A stretch of 64,000 nt of DNA from Epithemia pelagica (GCA_946965045.2 OX337228.1:62001-126000); one strand, 5' to 3'; positions 1 to 11,097 are shown, numbered from the stretch's first letter. Numbers and translations are program-made. Notes: generated by a model not told the origin, from the letters alone.

Positions 1-790
1 TTTGGTTTGGCTTGCATCATGTCGTTTGGTGGATGCGCCATGCTCGACAATCCTTTCGTGGACGCTTGTTCTTTGTAGAACGACGGGTCCATGCGACGTC
101 ACTGCCGACTGCCGGTGGTGTCACCGACTCCCACAATGCGGACATGACGTACTTTTAAGCGTTGGCCAACACGGCCTTGGATTTGCTCAGTCCATCCTTG
201 CGCCGAGCGCCTTTTCTACGAGTTTTGTCGGCGATCGTCATGGTCCATACACATGGTCCAAACTATGGTCTTGTTTCTTTGCAGATGGGCCGTGTTGGGT
301 GCATTGGCAACCTTTGCCACGAAAAATTCATCCCTATGGTCGTCGTGGCTATGCTTTTTGTCGGCTCTTGTGGGAGGCAAGTGAGCGACAGGGACAGTCA
401 CGAGACTATGAACGCTCGTAGCCAGTGGTGGCTTCTTTCACTGCGCTCTGCGTACAGACCCAGATAGTGAACCACCCAATCGAAGCAACGGGGCAGATGG
501 TTTGCTGGAAAGCAATCCTTCCTCATCGAATCTCACAGGCAGCAATGTTGACATCATGGCCACCCCATTTCTCTGTGCGCTCATCGCCAGGAACCAATTC
601 GTCTAGCAATGCCAATGACATGATTCGGCAACAAGGGCCAAGGTCCTCATCATGTCAGGTCTATTGCGACTTGATTGGCGGTGTAGCTCAGCTGTTATGG
701 AATCAGCTGCGAAAAATGGATGCCACCAAAGCTCTTTCACAGTCGCTGTAGCAAGCATGGCAGTGAAAACAAGAATACCGACTGCAACAA
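1..790. other. No supportable gene at the left edge
   Basis: Several short open frames overlap here on both strands, but none shows a recognisable domain and the longest starts at a non-ATG codon. A pyrimidine-rich AG at about 285 could be a splice acceptor of a gene that begins outside the window, but no coding continuity supports this. I see nothing else. Confidence 0.4.
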
Positions 791-816
791 CAAGGACAGA
801 AGAGGTCTCGAGATTC

Positions 817-1139
817 TCGGAATGAAGAAAACGTGAATGCTGGGAGTTTGGATTCAAGAAGTGTGGACAAGTTGTGGGCTCAGACGTTGGCCGGGGGGGG
901 GGGGGGGGGGGGGGGCTAACTCTGTCTGTAAAAGCCATGAGAGACTCGAACGGTGTGTGATCAAGAAGGGCAAGCTTCCAGGCAAGCTTCCAGGACACTT
1001 GCCCTTCTTGATCACATACCGTTCGAGTCTCCCATGGCTTTTACAGAAAGAGTTAGGCCCCCCGGTCAACGTCTGAGCCCACAACTCGTCCACACTTCTT
1101 GAATCCAAACCCCCAGCATTCATGTTTTCTTCGTTCCGA
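817..1139. repeat. Long inverted repeat with 23-G tract
   Basis: The left arm (about 817-974) and right arm (about 998-1139) are reverse complements with few mismatches, separated by about 23 nt. A run of 23 G at 893-915 faces only about 6 C in the other arm, which explains most of the length difference. The arms contain no intact gene. The ends do not show an obvious target-site duplication. It could be a foldback element or a mutational palindrome, and a transcript through it would form a long hairpin. Confidence 0.85.
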
Positions 1140-1287
1140 GGCTCGTACGACGAAGTGTCATCGTCGTCGTCATCGTCATCCTCGGCTCGCGATTCCTCTT
1201 CGTCTAAACTAGGAGGGGCATCTCTTGGAGGGGTTCGTTCTTGTTCGGCCAAATTTATCCCGCGATCGGCAGTTTCGTCATCACGGG

Positions 1288-1715
1288 GCGTCCAAACCGG
1301 TACGAGATCTCCAAAAGAAACCAGAAGGAAATGCCACTACAACGTACTCCTCCTGGGCCGAACCATCACAACGAAACACCAAGAACGACGAGAAGGATCA
1401 AGAGCTCAGCATCATGTCGCCTGTTTTTGGTACTTGGCCTCTCAACACCACACGGGCCTTTTCTCTCATCCTTCCACCAATTCAAGTAGCTCGAGTGGTG
1501 CCGATTGGTCCTTGTCCTTGGTGTCGGTCACCTTGTGTTCGCATGCACCACACTCGAATGACATGGCAGCCTTGCATCGCCGTTTGCCCTTGACCATTGT
1601 CAAACTACACGCCTTGTTGGCACGACACTATGCGTTGGAAGTCGATCGACAAGAATTGCGCTTGGCCATGCCAACGACGACGTGTCGTAGTAGTACCAGG
1701 AGTGCATCACAACTA
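1288..1715 (+). pseudogene. Relic of tubulin chaperone E C-terminus
   Basis: This stretch matches the 3' part of the intact gene at 4009-6660 (its 5937-6360). The shared peptides include ACFWYLASQHH, GADWSLSLVSVTLCSHAP and ARHYALEVDRQELRL. The first third matches in one frame (RDLQKKPEGNATTTYSSWAEP against RDLETKQHENVTATTSSSMAEP in the parent), and the rest matches in another, so at least one indel near 1405 breaks the frame. The copy ends before the last part of the ubiquitin-like domain, and there is no CAP-Gly or LRR region upstream. It is a partial, frameshifted duplicate about 2.7 kb upstream of its source, in the same orientation. Confidence 0.85.
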
Positions 1716-4008
1716 CGTGAGGATGAGAGAGAGAGACGAAGAGTGTGTTTGCCAACCACAACCAACCACAACCAACCACACATCAATCCACAGACTGTAC
1801 TAATAGAGAGAGTGGGTTCGTCCAGAGAGAGATGGACGACACTTGAATGGACCACAACTACAACAAGAAACACCACAGAGGTCTTCTGTGCCTACGGTGA
1901 CTTGACCAACCAACAATCTCATTGTTTGATATGGAATGGCTCAAATGAACAACATTCGAGATAAAACAGGTTTAGGATGAGGATTACAAGAACCAGTTCC
2001 TCTAGAGTTTGAGCCACTGAAGGAGGGCGGAGATCAAGCATATGAATGTGGTGATCAGCAAATGGTCGACAGTTGGTGGACAGAGGAGCGACTGAAGCTC
2101 CTTGAGCGTGAAGCGTCTCTGGGGAAACTAGTGGACAAACTGTAAGAGGGCCAGAAACTTTTCATCGTGTTCTCATAACTGCCTTTGTGGTCGAGATGAT
2201 TCCAAAATCAGAACTCTCCAAATCGAAAGAAAAAATTGTCTACAACATCAGAAATCTCTTCGCAATGCACTCTCCTCTTTCTTTTCGAAAAAACTTGAGA
2301 TCTGTAGATGAATTTGGATGCCGGCTTAATGGCCCATTTCTGTAATTTGGTGCTGTGGACGAAATTCTCCGACCTCCAGTAACGAGAAGCGTCGAGTCGA
2401 ATCGAATCGAGATCATCCGCTCATACCTGCGAACCAAAAGGACACTTCCTCTTGTTGCGGTTGTGTTGTTGGCATCGCACACATACACACAGCTCTCACT
2501 CTCTCTCTCTCTTTTGCGCGATTTTGCATTGACACACCTCTGCTGCGACCTGTTCCAATCGGTCCTTGTGGCAATCACACACCATGAGCTCTTCTTCTTC
2601 ATTCTCATCCTCATGATCAAGGTAGTCGTCGTCTGCCCCTTTGTGGTCGTCGCCGTCAGTTTGGTCCTTTGCGGAACACCAACACAAACGTCTCATCCGT
2701 CGTCGACCCTATCATTTCAAGGCACTTTGCCAATCCGTGTTGTTGTTGACAGTCTTGGTGTCTTGGTGGGAACTAACACCTATCAACAGCTCCCGTCGTT
2801 GCCGATGGGAGGAGGAACTGCCAGAATAACCAGCACCAGCAAAACTACTACAACGACTGCTCGAGTGCCGCCAAAGGACTCAAACCCGACAATCAGTTTC
2901 CCCAGGCTAGCACCACCACAACCACAACGACCGTTTTTCGCATGGACGTCTTGGTCTCACGAAACACCACCATGTGAGGAATCGCACATGGAGCAACAAC
3001 TATCCTCATCATCCCCTGGCCGAACCACGACTCTCCAATGATGGAACTACCAATCCTGCTGATTCTTCACCTTCTTCGTTCTTTTCGACCGTTCGATGCT
3101 TGGAAACCTTGTTGGTATGGAAATTGACCAAAACGCCGGCCATGCTCATGCTGCTCTTTTATGCTGGTTTCTTGGCACAAGCCATTGTCTTGGAATTTTG
3201 CCCTCTGAAACCTGCACGGACAATTAAAGAAAGCGAGTGCAGCGTGGACTCTTACAAGGATACAGCAACGACACAGACTGAAGCGATCGTGTGTCTTCTC
3301 CGACCGACGGATGTGCCTTGAGCAAGCCACCGGAAGAGACCGACGGAGCATTCCGATCTAGAAGATCGTCAAGTCACGGAAGAACATGTCGATCTGGAAG
3401 ACCGTCAAGTCACAGGAAAAGGAAGTCGTTCTTCACTACATGGGAACTCCAGTTCCATGGGTTTCCATCCAAGGATGCTGGATCTGGGCGTAGTACTCAA
3501 TCTGACTGGCAATCCGGGGCCGAGGTCCACGTTCTGCCTCTCGATGGACACTTCTGAGAAGGCGAACCACAAACCACACACACAAGTATCCATATTCAGT
3601 TTTATGATTATTCTTCACCCCTTGATCCAACCCATATAGTATAAACGTATTAACAACCTATCGACTCGATCTTCCATGATATCTACACAGACGAGTACTC
3701 CTATGAAGTGGTAGTAACATAGATTATGCTGCCACTGTGTGGGTCCCGTTTCGTTATTCGTGTCGATGACATCTCCGAAACACATATTATGCGACTCATA
3801 CGCTTCCCCCGACTCAGTCATGACTCATGACTGCCTCGCACGCCCGCAACGCGCGCGCCCATATCGAATGGGGAGAATCGACGACCATGGCGGTGTGTGC
3901 GGTTTAATTGAAAAGAACAAGAACAACAACAACAACACAAGTCGAACCATTCCACAAGACCTTCCAAATTCGAAACCATCCCAAAACACAAAGAACGAAA
4001 GAAATCCG
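1716..4008. other. Intergenic DNA with possible decayed coding fragments
   Basis: There is no intact gene I can support. Around 2640-3320 several frames hold short membrane-like peptides (for example LCQSVLLLTVLVSWWEL and MLMLLFYAGFLAQAIVLEF), but no single frame carries them, so this may be a decayed gene. At about 3355-3420 a roughly 42-nt unit is repeated nearly twice, reading DLEDRQVTEEHV then DLEDRQVTGKG in one frame. Two blocks of GAGAGA or CTCTCT dinucleotides lie near 1725 and 2490. The segment next to 4009 presumably holds the promoter of the chaperone gene. Confidence 0.4.
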
Positions 4009-6660
4009 ATGGATCGAAACAATGAGAACAGCAAATCGCAACCAGAAAGCAATTCCACCAAAACTACCACAACAACAACTTCTCCACTGCTGTCTTCCCA
4101 GCCTTGTTCCTCGAATGGTTCCATGAGAATTCGTCAGGAAGGTCAAGTGTCGGAGATTGCCTGGCAGGTGTATCACAGTCATGGAATAGTACTGGGCCAT
4201 TCACAATGCGAATGGGATGGTGAAGTGGGGACCATTTGTTACATTGGACCGGTAGCCAGTTCGTCGCAGTATCCCACACTTTGGTATGCTGGCATTGTCT
4301 GGCAACAACCCGGCAGTCCCAAAGCCAAACACAATGGCACCGTCTGGGACAGCCAGCACAATGAATGGGTGTGTCATTTTCAAGTGCCACCCAACACTAC
4401 CCATAGTACGACTGCCTGTACTACTACTACTTCTAGCAACACTACCAATCGAGCCTCTTTTGTCAAATGGTCCAAATTGCAGCATCATTTGGGTCACGGT
4501 CTCGACTTGAAACTGGTCCAAGGCCGCTATGTCCGTCGCGATTGTCCCGAGTGGGAAACCACGGACAACCATGTCTTTGGACCGCATGCGGCCGTGGCCA
4601 CGACCGTCCCCGGTCAGTACAAATTGATTGAATTTTATGGGGAAGCCCAATTGCGCACGCAACAAGAATTGGGAAGTCGACAATTGACCACCTTGTCGTT
4701 ACGACGTGCCGGTCTTTCCCATGTCGTTTCCACCCAAGCGACCGATTGGCAACTCGTCCCACACCAACCATTGACTCCAACGTCTCAAGACGATAACGAC
4801 CCAAAGGACCCACATGGTTCGGAACCACTGGTGCAGCAGCAACAGCAGCAGCAGCATGCCTTGCAGTATATTCGCAAACTCGATGTGGCGGGGAATTTGA
4901 TTTCCGATTGGCACGTGGTGGCGGACTTGTTGCATCTGGTACCCCATCAAGCCTTGACCGAATTGAATCTCTCGTACAATCGATTGTCTGGTCCCATTCT
5001 TGTGGGGCAGGAGGAGCTTCCAGAAACGGATGCAACCGACCCTGCAAGTCTCGAGCCGCGAGGACCAGCACCATCACCACAGTCGCTGGACGTGGAGCCC
5101 GAGACAGTGGGGGAAACGGTCCTTATTTCTCCTGATTCTTGGCCACAACCACGTCCGCCACCCCACACGATGCGACACGACCAGTTGCAACACTTGAATG
5201 TACGAGCCAGCCATTTGAATCCATGCCAACCCTTTGCCACCGTATTGGAGTGGCTGGGAGGTTGCTTTCCACAATTGCAAACCTTGGGACTCTCGCAAAA
5301 TCCCAACTTGTTTGGTGCGACGTGTTCGGTCCACACCACCACCACGACTACTACGACACCCCAATCCGTGGCCACCGCCTTGCCATGGTTGGAACGTTTG
5401 GATGTGTCCGAGTGTGGCCTGGCCTCCTTGCAAGATGTCTGGCATGCACTGGCCCGGTTGCCTCGATTGGCGAGTTGGAATCTCATGGACAATCCCCTCC
5501 AACAATTGCAACTGACAACGACGACAACGACGACAACGACACGAGAACCGTCGTGTCCCTTTTCCTCCTTGCAACAGTTGCAATTGTCGGGAACCTTGGT
5601 GGAAACCTTGTCCGATTTGCTGGGAATTGAACCCATCAGTCTCGACAAGAATGGACGGGCGACGGACCAGGAAGCAAACGACAAACAAGACTCGAATCGC
5701 CATCACCAGGACCGGGACACGAACAATGCCTTTCCCCGCCCGTACTTGACCGCTTGCTTATTCCCCGCCTTGTCCTCCTTGCGGTTGGATCAGACGCCCT
5801 TGACGCAAGCCCAAGGTGTGGCGACCACTCGTAGTACCTTGATTGCTCGACTGGGACCGCAATTGCAAACCTTGAATGGAACGGCCATTTCCGATCGAGA
5901 ACGGACAGATGCCGAACGACGATTTGTCCGAACCTGGTCCAAACCAGTACGAGATCTCGAAACGAAACAACACGAAAATGTCACTGCAACAACATCCTCC
6001 TCTATGGCCGAACCATTACAACCAGACACGAGGAACGACGAGAAGGATCCAGAAGCTCAACATCATGCCGCTTGTTTTTGGTACTTGGCGTCTCAACACC
6101 ACTCGGCCCTCGTCTCTCATCCTTCGACCAATTCGAGTAGTAGCTCGAGTGGTGCCGATTGGTCCCTGTCCTTGGTGTCGGTCACCTTGTGTTCCCATGC
6201 ACCCAACTCGTGTGACATGGCAGCCTTGCATCGCCGTTTGCCCTTGACCTTGACCATTGCCAAACTACACGCCTTGTTGGCCCGACACTATGGGTTGGAA
6301 GTCGATCGACAGGAATTGCGCTTGGCCCTGCCAACCACGACAACGTGTCGTAATACCCACACGACGATGACGACGACTCGCACCGAGGCCGTCGTACCCA
6401 CCGTCTTGGACGATCCGGACCGCGATTTGACCTATTTTGGAGTGGTGGATGGATGTACCATTTACATGCACGAACGGGACGACTACGACACCAATGGTCG
6501 AGCAACAGGGCCCAGTAGTAACCAAACAACAACCGACCACCAACACGAACAACGAATCGAGCAGCAAGAAGCGGAATGGAGGGATTTTCGCAATCGGCAA
6601 TCTCGACATGCACCACAGGGGACACATTGCATCCGACCTACCACCAACGAACCACCATGA
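4009..6660 (+). CDS. TBCE: Tubulin-folding cofactor E (CAP-Gly, LRR, ubiquitin-like)
   Basis: A single-exon frame encodes about 883 residues. Tubulin-folding cofactor E binds alpha-tubulin and, with cofactors B, C and D, assembles the alpha/beta dimer in the cytosol. The CAP-Gly domain (about residues 45-165) shows GTICYIGPV, WYAGIVWQQPG, KHNGTVWD and SFVKWSKL. Leucine-rich repeats (about 285-645) follow the pattern LRKLDVAGN, LTELNLSYN, LQTLGLSQNP, LERLDVSECGL, LQTLNGTAISDRER. The ubiquitin-like C-terminus (about 715-830) includes LHALLARHYGLEVDRQELRL. This domain order fits TBCE. The protein is much longer than the roughly 530 residues usual for the family because of Thr, Gln and Ser linkers inside and between domains. 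The frame is open upstream, with in-frame ATGs at 3766, 3820 and 3868. I chose 4009 because residues before it look non-protein-like; 4123 is also possible. Confidence 0.88.
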   Translation: MDRNNENSKSQPESNSTKTTTTTTSPLLSSQPCSSNGSMRIRQEGQVSEIAWQVYHSHGIVLGHSQCEWDGEVGTICYIGPVASSSQYPTLWYAGIVWQQPGSPKAKHNGTVWDSQHNEWVCHFQVPPNTTHSTTACTTTTSSNTTNRASFVKWSKLQHHLGHGLDLKLVQGRYVRRDCPEWETTDNHVFGPHAAVATTVPGQYKLIEFYGEAQLRTQQELGSRQLTTLSLRRAGLSHVVSTQATDWQLVPHQPLTPTSQDDNDPKDPHGSEPLVQQQQQQQHALQYIRKLDVAGNLISDWHVVADLLHLVPHQALTELNLSYNRLSGPILVGQEELPETDATDPASLEPRGPAPSPQSLDVEPETVGETVLISPDSWPQPRPPPHTMRHDQLQHLNVRASHLNPCQPFATVLEWLGGCFPQLQTLGLSQNPNLFGATCSVHTTTTTTTTPQSVATALPWLERLDVSECGLASLQDVWHALARLPRLASWNLMDNPLQQLQLTTTTTTTTTREPSCPFSSLQQLQLSGTLVETLSDLLGIEPISLDKNGRATDQEANDKQDSNRHHQDRDTNNAFPRPYLTACLFPALSSLRLDQTPLTQAQGVATTRSTLIARLGPQLQTLNGTAISDRERTDAERRFVRTWSKPVRDLETKQHENVTATTSSSMAEPLQPDTRNDEKDPEAQHHAACFWYLASQHHSALVSHPSTNSSSSSSGADWSLSLVSVTLCSHAPNSCDMAALHRRLPLTLTIAKLHALLARHYGLEVDRQELRLALPTTTTCRNTHTTMTTTRTEAVVPTVLDDPDRDLTYFGVVDGCTIYMHERDDYDTNGRATGPSSNQTTTDHQHEQRIEQQEAEWRDFRNRQSRHAPQGTHCIRPTTNEPP

Positions 6661-6760
6661 CACGAAACGCCATGATACATATGAGGGTTATTGAAACGGA
6701 AAGGAGAGAGTGAGATGCCAAATAGCGCTAGTAGAGAACCAACAACACCTTCTTCTTTCG

Positions 6761-7685
6761 TTAGGAGTAGTTCTGGTCTCCGCCTTTGGATGCTTTTTCC
6801 ACAGCAGCGGACACCACAGTGGCAGCCGTTTCATGGGTGGTGGTAGTATTAGCTGCTGATGCGGTGGATGATGGAGGAGGAGCTGGATTGTGAAACAGGG
6901 CCTCAATCTATCATATGTGGTGGAACACAAACAGGGCGTGTGAGTACCAAAAATAGAAACAACGGCACTCCTCACAGTGGATGATTCCGCGCGTACTTAC
7001 CTCGTGTTGGGACCGGTCGGCGAGTTCCACAAAGGTAAGGCGGAGGCTCATGAGTTGCACCAAGGACCAAATGTCCAAGTAGTGTGCCGCGTCCAAGAGG
7101 CCAAAGGCCGTTGGGGCATCGGCCACGCTCTCCTGGACAAAGTTGCGATACCAGTCTTGGGTCATGCACTAATGGTGTAAAAAATACACAAGAGCACATG
7201 GGTGAGTGAGAGAACCCTTTAAAATCCAACAGCCATGGTACCAACCGCATACCTACCTCATCCAAGGTTCTCCCTGCCAAGGGAAGCGAAATGGTTTGAA
7301 ACTCCTCCTGTTCCAAATGCTTGAGAAACTCCACCACTTTTCCCAAGGTGGACCCCGTCAGCTTGGGAATCGGAACCACTGGTGGTTGTTCCACGGACAC
7401 CACTCCCGTGTCCTCCACCTCCTCCTCATCCTCATCTTGATCATCCTCTTTGCCCAAGGCATGGCGAATCATACCACTGTGTCGAGCCGCCTTCCAGGGC
7501 AGCTGGAAGGATTGATGGTCCAAACTCGTTACCGTCACGACCAGAATGCGATTCTGCGACGCCTTGCGTTTCGTCGATAGAGCCGCGGCCGCTGTCGGAG
7601 GAGCTTTGGCAGTGAATGCCGCGTCGTCATTGGCAAACGGCGGACGGGGAGGATTGTGGTTGTGGTGGGTCGCGTCGTCTCCCAT
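6761..7685 (-). CDS. SKP1: SKP1-like SCF ubiquitin ligase adaptor
   Basis: Three exons (7257-7685, 7001-7168, 6761-6907, complement) join in frame to give 247 residues with GT-AG introns of 88 and 93 nt. SKP1 links F-box proteins to cullin-1 in SCF ubiquitin ligases. The N-terminal POZ-like half shows ILVVTVTSLDHQSFQLPW and a later IPKLTGSTLGKVVEFLKHL, matching the SKP1 pattern of a BTB-like fold followed by an acidic loop. Exon 2 carries the dimerisation region TQDWYRNFV and GLLDAAHYLDIWSLVQL, equivalent to the canonical DxxFL and LxLAANYLDIKGLLD stretch. The canonical last helices (the IRKTFNI and NDFTPEEE region) are replaced by a Thr/Ala-rich tail ending GGDQNYS, and the N-terminus is extended by about 45 residues. 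It is a divergent family member, so F-box binding may differ. Confidence 0.8.
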
Positions 7686-9100
7686 GGTCACAATGTAGGA
7701 GTAGAGAGTTTTGGTGGTGGCAAGGACGTGAATCCAGTCTCGGATTATATATGGCGGAATGGGTGTGTCGTCCTGTTGTCTGGAAGTGGTGCAAGGCGGA
7801 GGAGTTTGCGGTACAGAACCGCTCCGTTTCCTCACCACCGAATGATCCTGGCGAAGAAGAGATCTCTTTGGATTGGGAGAGGAGGCGGGAATTGGTTCTG
7901 CCCTACGGTACAATCGGACGAATCAAACGTCTTACTTTCTATAGTTCCAGGAGTAGTAGGAGTACTGAAAATCATAGAGAGATTTGGAGTTGGTGTTCCC
8001 GCCGCCCCAAGCACACAAGTCCTACGGGAAAACTCGTAGCGGTTTGCACCGCGTCTATTAGACCAATACCATTGCTGATCCAAAGCTAATGATCTGGGTA
8101 GTAATACTATATCGACTACCTGGACCAGTTCATGTCGTAAGGTTTTCAAACGAGCTCTCCATCCGCCTCCTTTCAGCGCATTCTTGTGTGTGGTTTTGGT
8201 GTTGTGTGTGTCTCTGTGTGTGTGTGTGCGAGAATGACATGGGACAAACGGGACTTACAACAGATGATACAATAGACAGCCTCCTTTGGAGGGCAATCAT
8301 ATGATCGCCTCGTCATCCGTCTTTCGCCGTTGAAGAATCCCGCTCAAGGATGACTCACACCAACAAACCAAAGTGATTGCTTGTATTACTGCCAATGGAT
8401 GTTGAAATGTTTTTGTATTGCGCGCGCAAGAGGTAGGCTAGCTAGGTATTCGTTCCGACCAAAAACAAGAGAACGAGGGACAATAAGGTCGTGATGGGAT
8501 TCACTCCAAGATACGAATTACGAGTACTACCATCACTACTCTTTATTCTCGTCGAGCATTGCTGCGCCACAAACTCCCCCACGGCGGGTCCACAACAAAG
8601 GCAAACGGACCAGCAACGCCGTGGAGTCGTCGCGGAGGACAGAACCACCAAACAACCTCTGGTGGTCCGAGCACACGACTTGCCATAAACAACAAAATTC
8701 CATCATGGTGGAGGATACGATCAACGCTGCTCTACGAGAAGAGGAAGCATCGTAGAACTATCAAAAAAAGAATGGACAGGGGACACGACGCGGAATGTTC
8801 TGTATTGTAGGACCTGGAAGCATACATTCTGTAAACAAACGTGTACCTGTTGTGATCTTGGTAAGTAGATGCTCGTTGTCGTGCGTGCTAGGGAGTCGGC
8901 GCAATCCTCTAAACTTTTTCGTGCCCTCGCACACCAGAATGGCAGACTACTATAGTATACGCGCCGTACCATGTCATTGTCTAATTCAAAACTGCCATTG
9001 GCCGAAGGGATACACACATGATTCTCATTGTCGCGTTTGGAAGGTACAAGCTTTCCACAAAAGAGAACAACAAGAATTTGAACTCCAAGGAGTTCCATTG
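7686..9100. other. Intergenic, no supported gene
   Basis: This 1.4-kb stretch holds short overlapping frames only. A minus frame ending at 8442 finishes with a hydrophobic segment (ITTLLSLVLLFLVG) that would resemble a GPI-anchor signal or membrane tail. A plus frame from 8491 starts with a leader-like stretch. They overlap and neither has other support. A TG repeat with CTCTG lies near 8200. Confidence 0.4.
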
Positions 9101-9104
9101 GCTC

Positions 9105-9235
9105 AATTTGGCGTCAAGCCAACCAAGAGAAGAGTGGTCGTTCTCCTGCTCCTCAGTTTGGGGTCCTTCTTCGTGGGGCCACCAGACGATGATCCTGGTA
9201 CTGGTATTGCAACGTTGTTCCTCACGAAACAATGA
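9105..9235 (-). pseudogene. Relic of SGNH/PC-esterase gene 5' end
   Basis: Read on the minus strand, this segment aligns with the first codons of the intact paralogue starting at 10978. Both contain a stretch reading like ATCATC, then TGGCC(C/A)CACGAAGAA, then CCCAAA(C/A)TGAGGAGCA and an AACGAC/AAGACGACTC block. Only the start-proximal 130 bp or so is present. No GDS motif or later domain follows before the 3' end of the intact gene at 9413. It is a decayed tandem copy, and its upstream edge retains part of the GC-rich promoter element (GAGAGACCAAC). Confidence 0.7.
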
Positions 9236-9412
9236 GAGACCAACAGTGTCCCACTAGAAACAGCACATAATCTATAGTAGATAGAGAGCAACAGCCAGAA
9301 TTCTCTCGTTCTCGATCTATTAGATTGTGGGGAATTTTTAGTGTGGCGGCACAAAGACCAAACGTGCCAAAACCCACAACCACTGGAGAGCAAGGATACT
9401 CCACCATAGTTT

Positions 9413-10978
9413 CTACTCCATTCGATTCGATTGGAATTGTTGCTGTTGTTGCAAGTTGTCCCAGTGATGCGCCAGCAGTTGAATCCACACGAGTCGACCG
9501 GCCAGACCATAATGGGCTGGATGATCGCCTCGAATGCGGTCCAGGTCAAAGGATTTGGGTTGAATGGCCGCTGCAAAATTTACGTAGGAAATGCCAGGAT
9601 TGGATGCTGGTTCGTGCCATTGGTGTGGTTGTTGTTGTTGTTGTTGTTTGTGCTCCACATGATGAAGGACGGCCCGATTGAATTCTTGCACAGCCGGTTG
9701 TTCCTCCGCCGACGAGGTTCCCAGGGCATAGCCCGAGGTTTGCCACACCACGTGCAAGGGAGATGGTTGTACGGACAAAACTTGGCGTATCAAGGAATGT
9801 ACCTCTTGCACCAAGGTGGTAATGTTCCGATTCGTAGTAGTAGTCGTATTGGGATGCTGGGACGACACTGCCACTGCTGCTCCGGATGCTGCTGCATCAC
9901 AGTGCTGGGGCTGTACTTGATGCCATATGCCCAAGTTCAAGACGAGGAGAGTATAGTGGGGCAAAATGCGTCCTCCCGATCCATGGTGGTGGGCATGATG
10001 ATGATGGGCCAGTTCCGACGCCAAAAAGGTGGACACGTCTTGCAGACAATTGGCGCGCAAAAATGTGACATCGGATGGTGGAGTGGTTGTGCTCGTACAA
10101 CGACAAATGGCTTGTCGAGGTTGCAACAAGGCATTGGCCAATGCTTTGCGCCGTGGTTTCCACCAGGGTCGATTGCAAGGTTCGGTCATGCGATTTCGAT
10201 TGAGATTGACATCGCGTTCCAACACGGCACTCGGTACATGGACAGTGTCATGGTCGTTGCCACTTGTAGTCGTTGTTGTGGTGTGATTCAAGAGGGCAAA
10301 CAGAGTCATGGCCGCTTGTCGGGCCGTGGAATCACCGAGAATCAAGAGTCGCTGACCAGCAAACAAGGCTTGCAATTCCGACACGCTATACAACTTGTGG
10401 GATGGAGGTGGAATCCAAGTATCACCCATCCAAGAACCAATCATAGACTGTTGTTGTTGAGGGTGAGTGGACGTGTTGTTGTTGGTGGTGGTGGACCTGG
10501 TACTCTTGTTGTTGTTGTTGGTGGTGGTGGTGTTGGCGTTGTTGGTGTTGGTGTTTGGGAGAGTGGTGCTGTTTTCGTGTGCAACGCCGTTGGCGCCATG
10601 GTACGCTTCTTCCATAGTGGAGAAAGACGACGACAAGGAATGGTTGTGGCTGTTTTCCTCGTGGGTTGTGGTGTGGTCCAAATGCCCTTCTTTGCGTTGC
10701 ACCACCATGACACTGTCCGAGCTGTTTGGTGATTTTGATAATGACGGTGTCACGACGAGATGCGTGGTGGTTCTGCTGGTGGTGGTGGTGGTTGCTCTTG
10801 TTGTTCTTGTTGTTGTACTACCACCAAAATACGGTACGATCACCCGTCGATTGAGCACCCATTGGCATCCACCGACCAGTGTCGCAACCCACAAAAGAGT
10901 CGTCTTTCTCATGCTCCTCATTTTGGGGTGGTTCTTCGTGTGGCCAGGAGATGATACTGGTAATGGTACGACTGTCAT
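9413..10978 (-). CDS. SGNH/PC-esterase-like type II membrane protein, paralogue 1
   Basis: One exon encodes 521 residues. The start at 10978 is preferred because ATCCGCATCATGACAGTC is conserved at the start of the paralogue at 35447, where it reads ATCCGTATCATGACAGTC. The N-terminus has a membrane anchor (TTLLWVATLVGGCQWVL), then a long Thr/Asn/Gln-rich stem. The catalytic part follows, with GSWMGDTWIPPP, YSVSELQALFAGQ and the nucleophile motif LLILGDSTARQ, and near the C-terminus GDHPAHYGLAGRLVWIQLLA, which probably supplies Asp and His. These features fit the GDSL/SGNH fold of PC-esterase or TBL/CAS1-type glycan O-acyl transferases or esterases. The stem suggests a Golgi or surface location. 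The substrate cannot be told from sequence. Two paralogues lie at 18300-19604 and 35447-36994. It is divergently paired with the Gly/Arg-rich gene copy at 11.5 kb. Confidence 0.75.
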   Translation of the reverse strand: MTVVPLPVSSPGHTKNHPKMRSMRKTTLLWVATLVGGCQWVLNRRVIVPYFGGSTTTRTTRATTTTTSRTTTHLVVTPSLSKSPNSSDSVMVVQRKEGHLDHTTTHEENSHNHSLSSSFSTMEEAYHGANGVAHENSTTLPNTNTNNANTTTTNNNNKSTRSTTTNNNTSTHPQQQQSMIGSWMGDTWIPPPSHKLYSVSELQALFAGQRLLILGDSTARQAAMTLFALLNHTTTTTTSGNDHDTVHVPSAVLERDVNLNRNRMTEPCNRPWWKPRRKALANALLQPRQAICRCTSTTTPPSDVTFLRANCLQDVSTFLASELAHHHHAHHHGSGGRILPHYTLLVLNLGIWHQVQPQHCDAAASGAAVAVSSQHPNTTTTTNRNITTLVQEVHSLIRQVLSVQPSPLHVVWQTSGYALGTSSAEEQPAVQEFNRAVLHHVEHKQQQQQQPHQWHEPASNPGISYVNFAAAIQPKSFDLDRIRGDHPAHYGLAGRLVWIQLLAHHWDNLQQQQQFQSNRME

Positions 10979-11097
10979 GATGCGGATACAATGAATGGAG
11001 AGGGCCAAGCAAGCAAGCAACCAACAGCCAGTCACTATACATGCAGACCGAAAAAGACTGGAATGGCACCGTTGGCTTGTTTAAAGTGTTGTCCCTC

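Noticed and set aside
665-735. tRNA-like start GGCGGTGTAGCTCAGCTG
   Set aside because: The rest does not form anticodon and T arms and no GGTTCGA-type T loop follows.
9431-10732. Long plus-strand frame (433 codons) opposite SGNH paralogue 1
   Set aside because: It is the antisense shadow of the SGNH gene; its residues reflect complementary Thr/Gln codons and no domain is seen.
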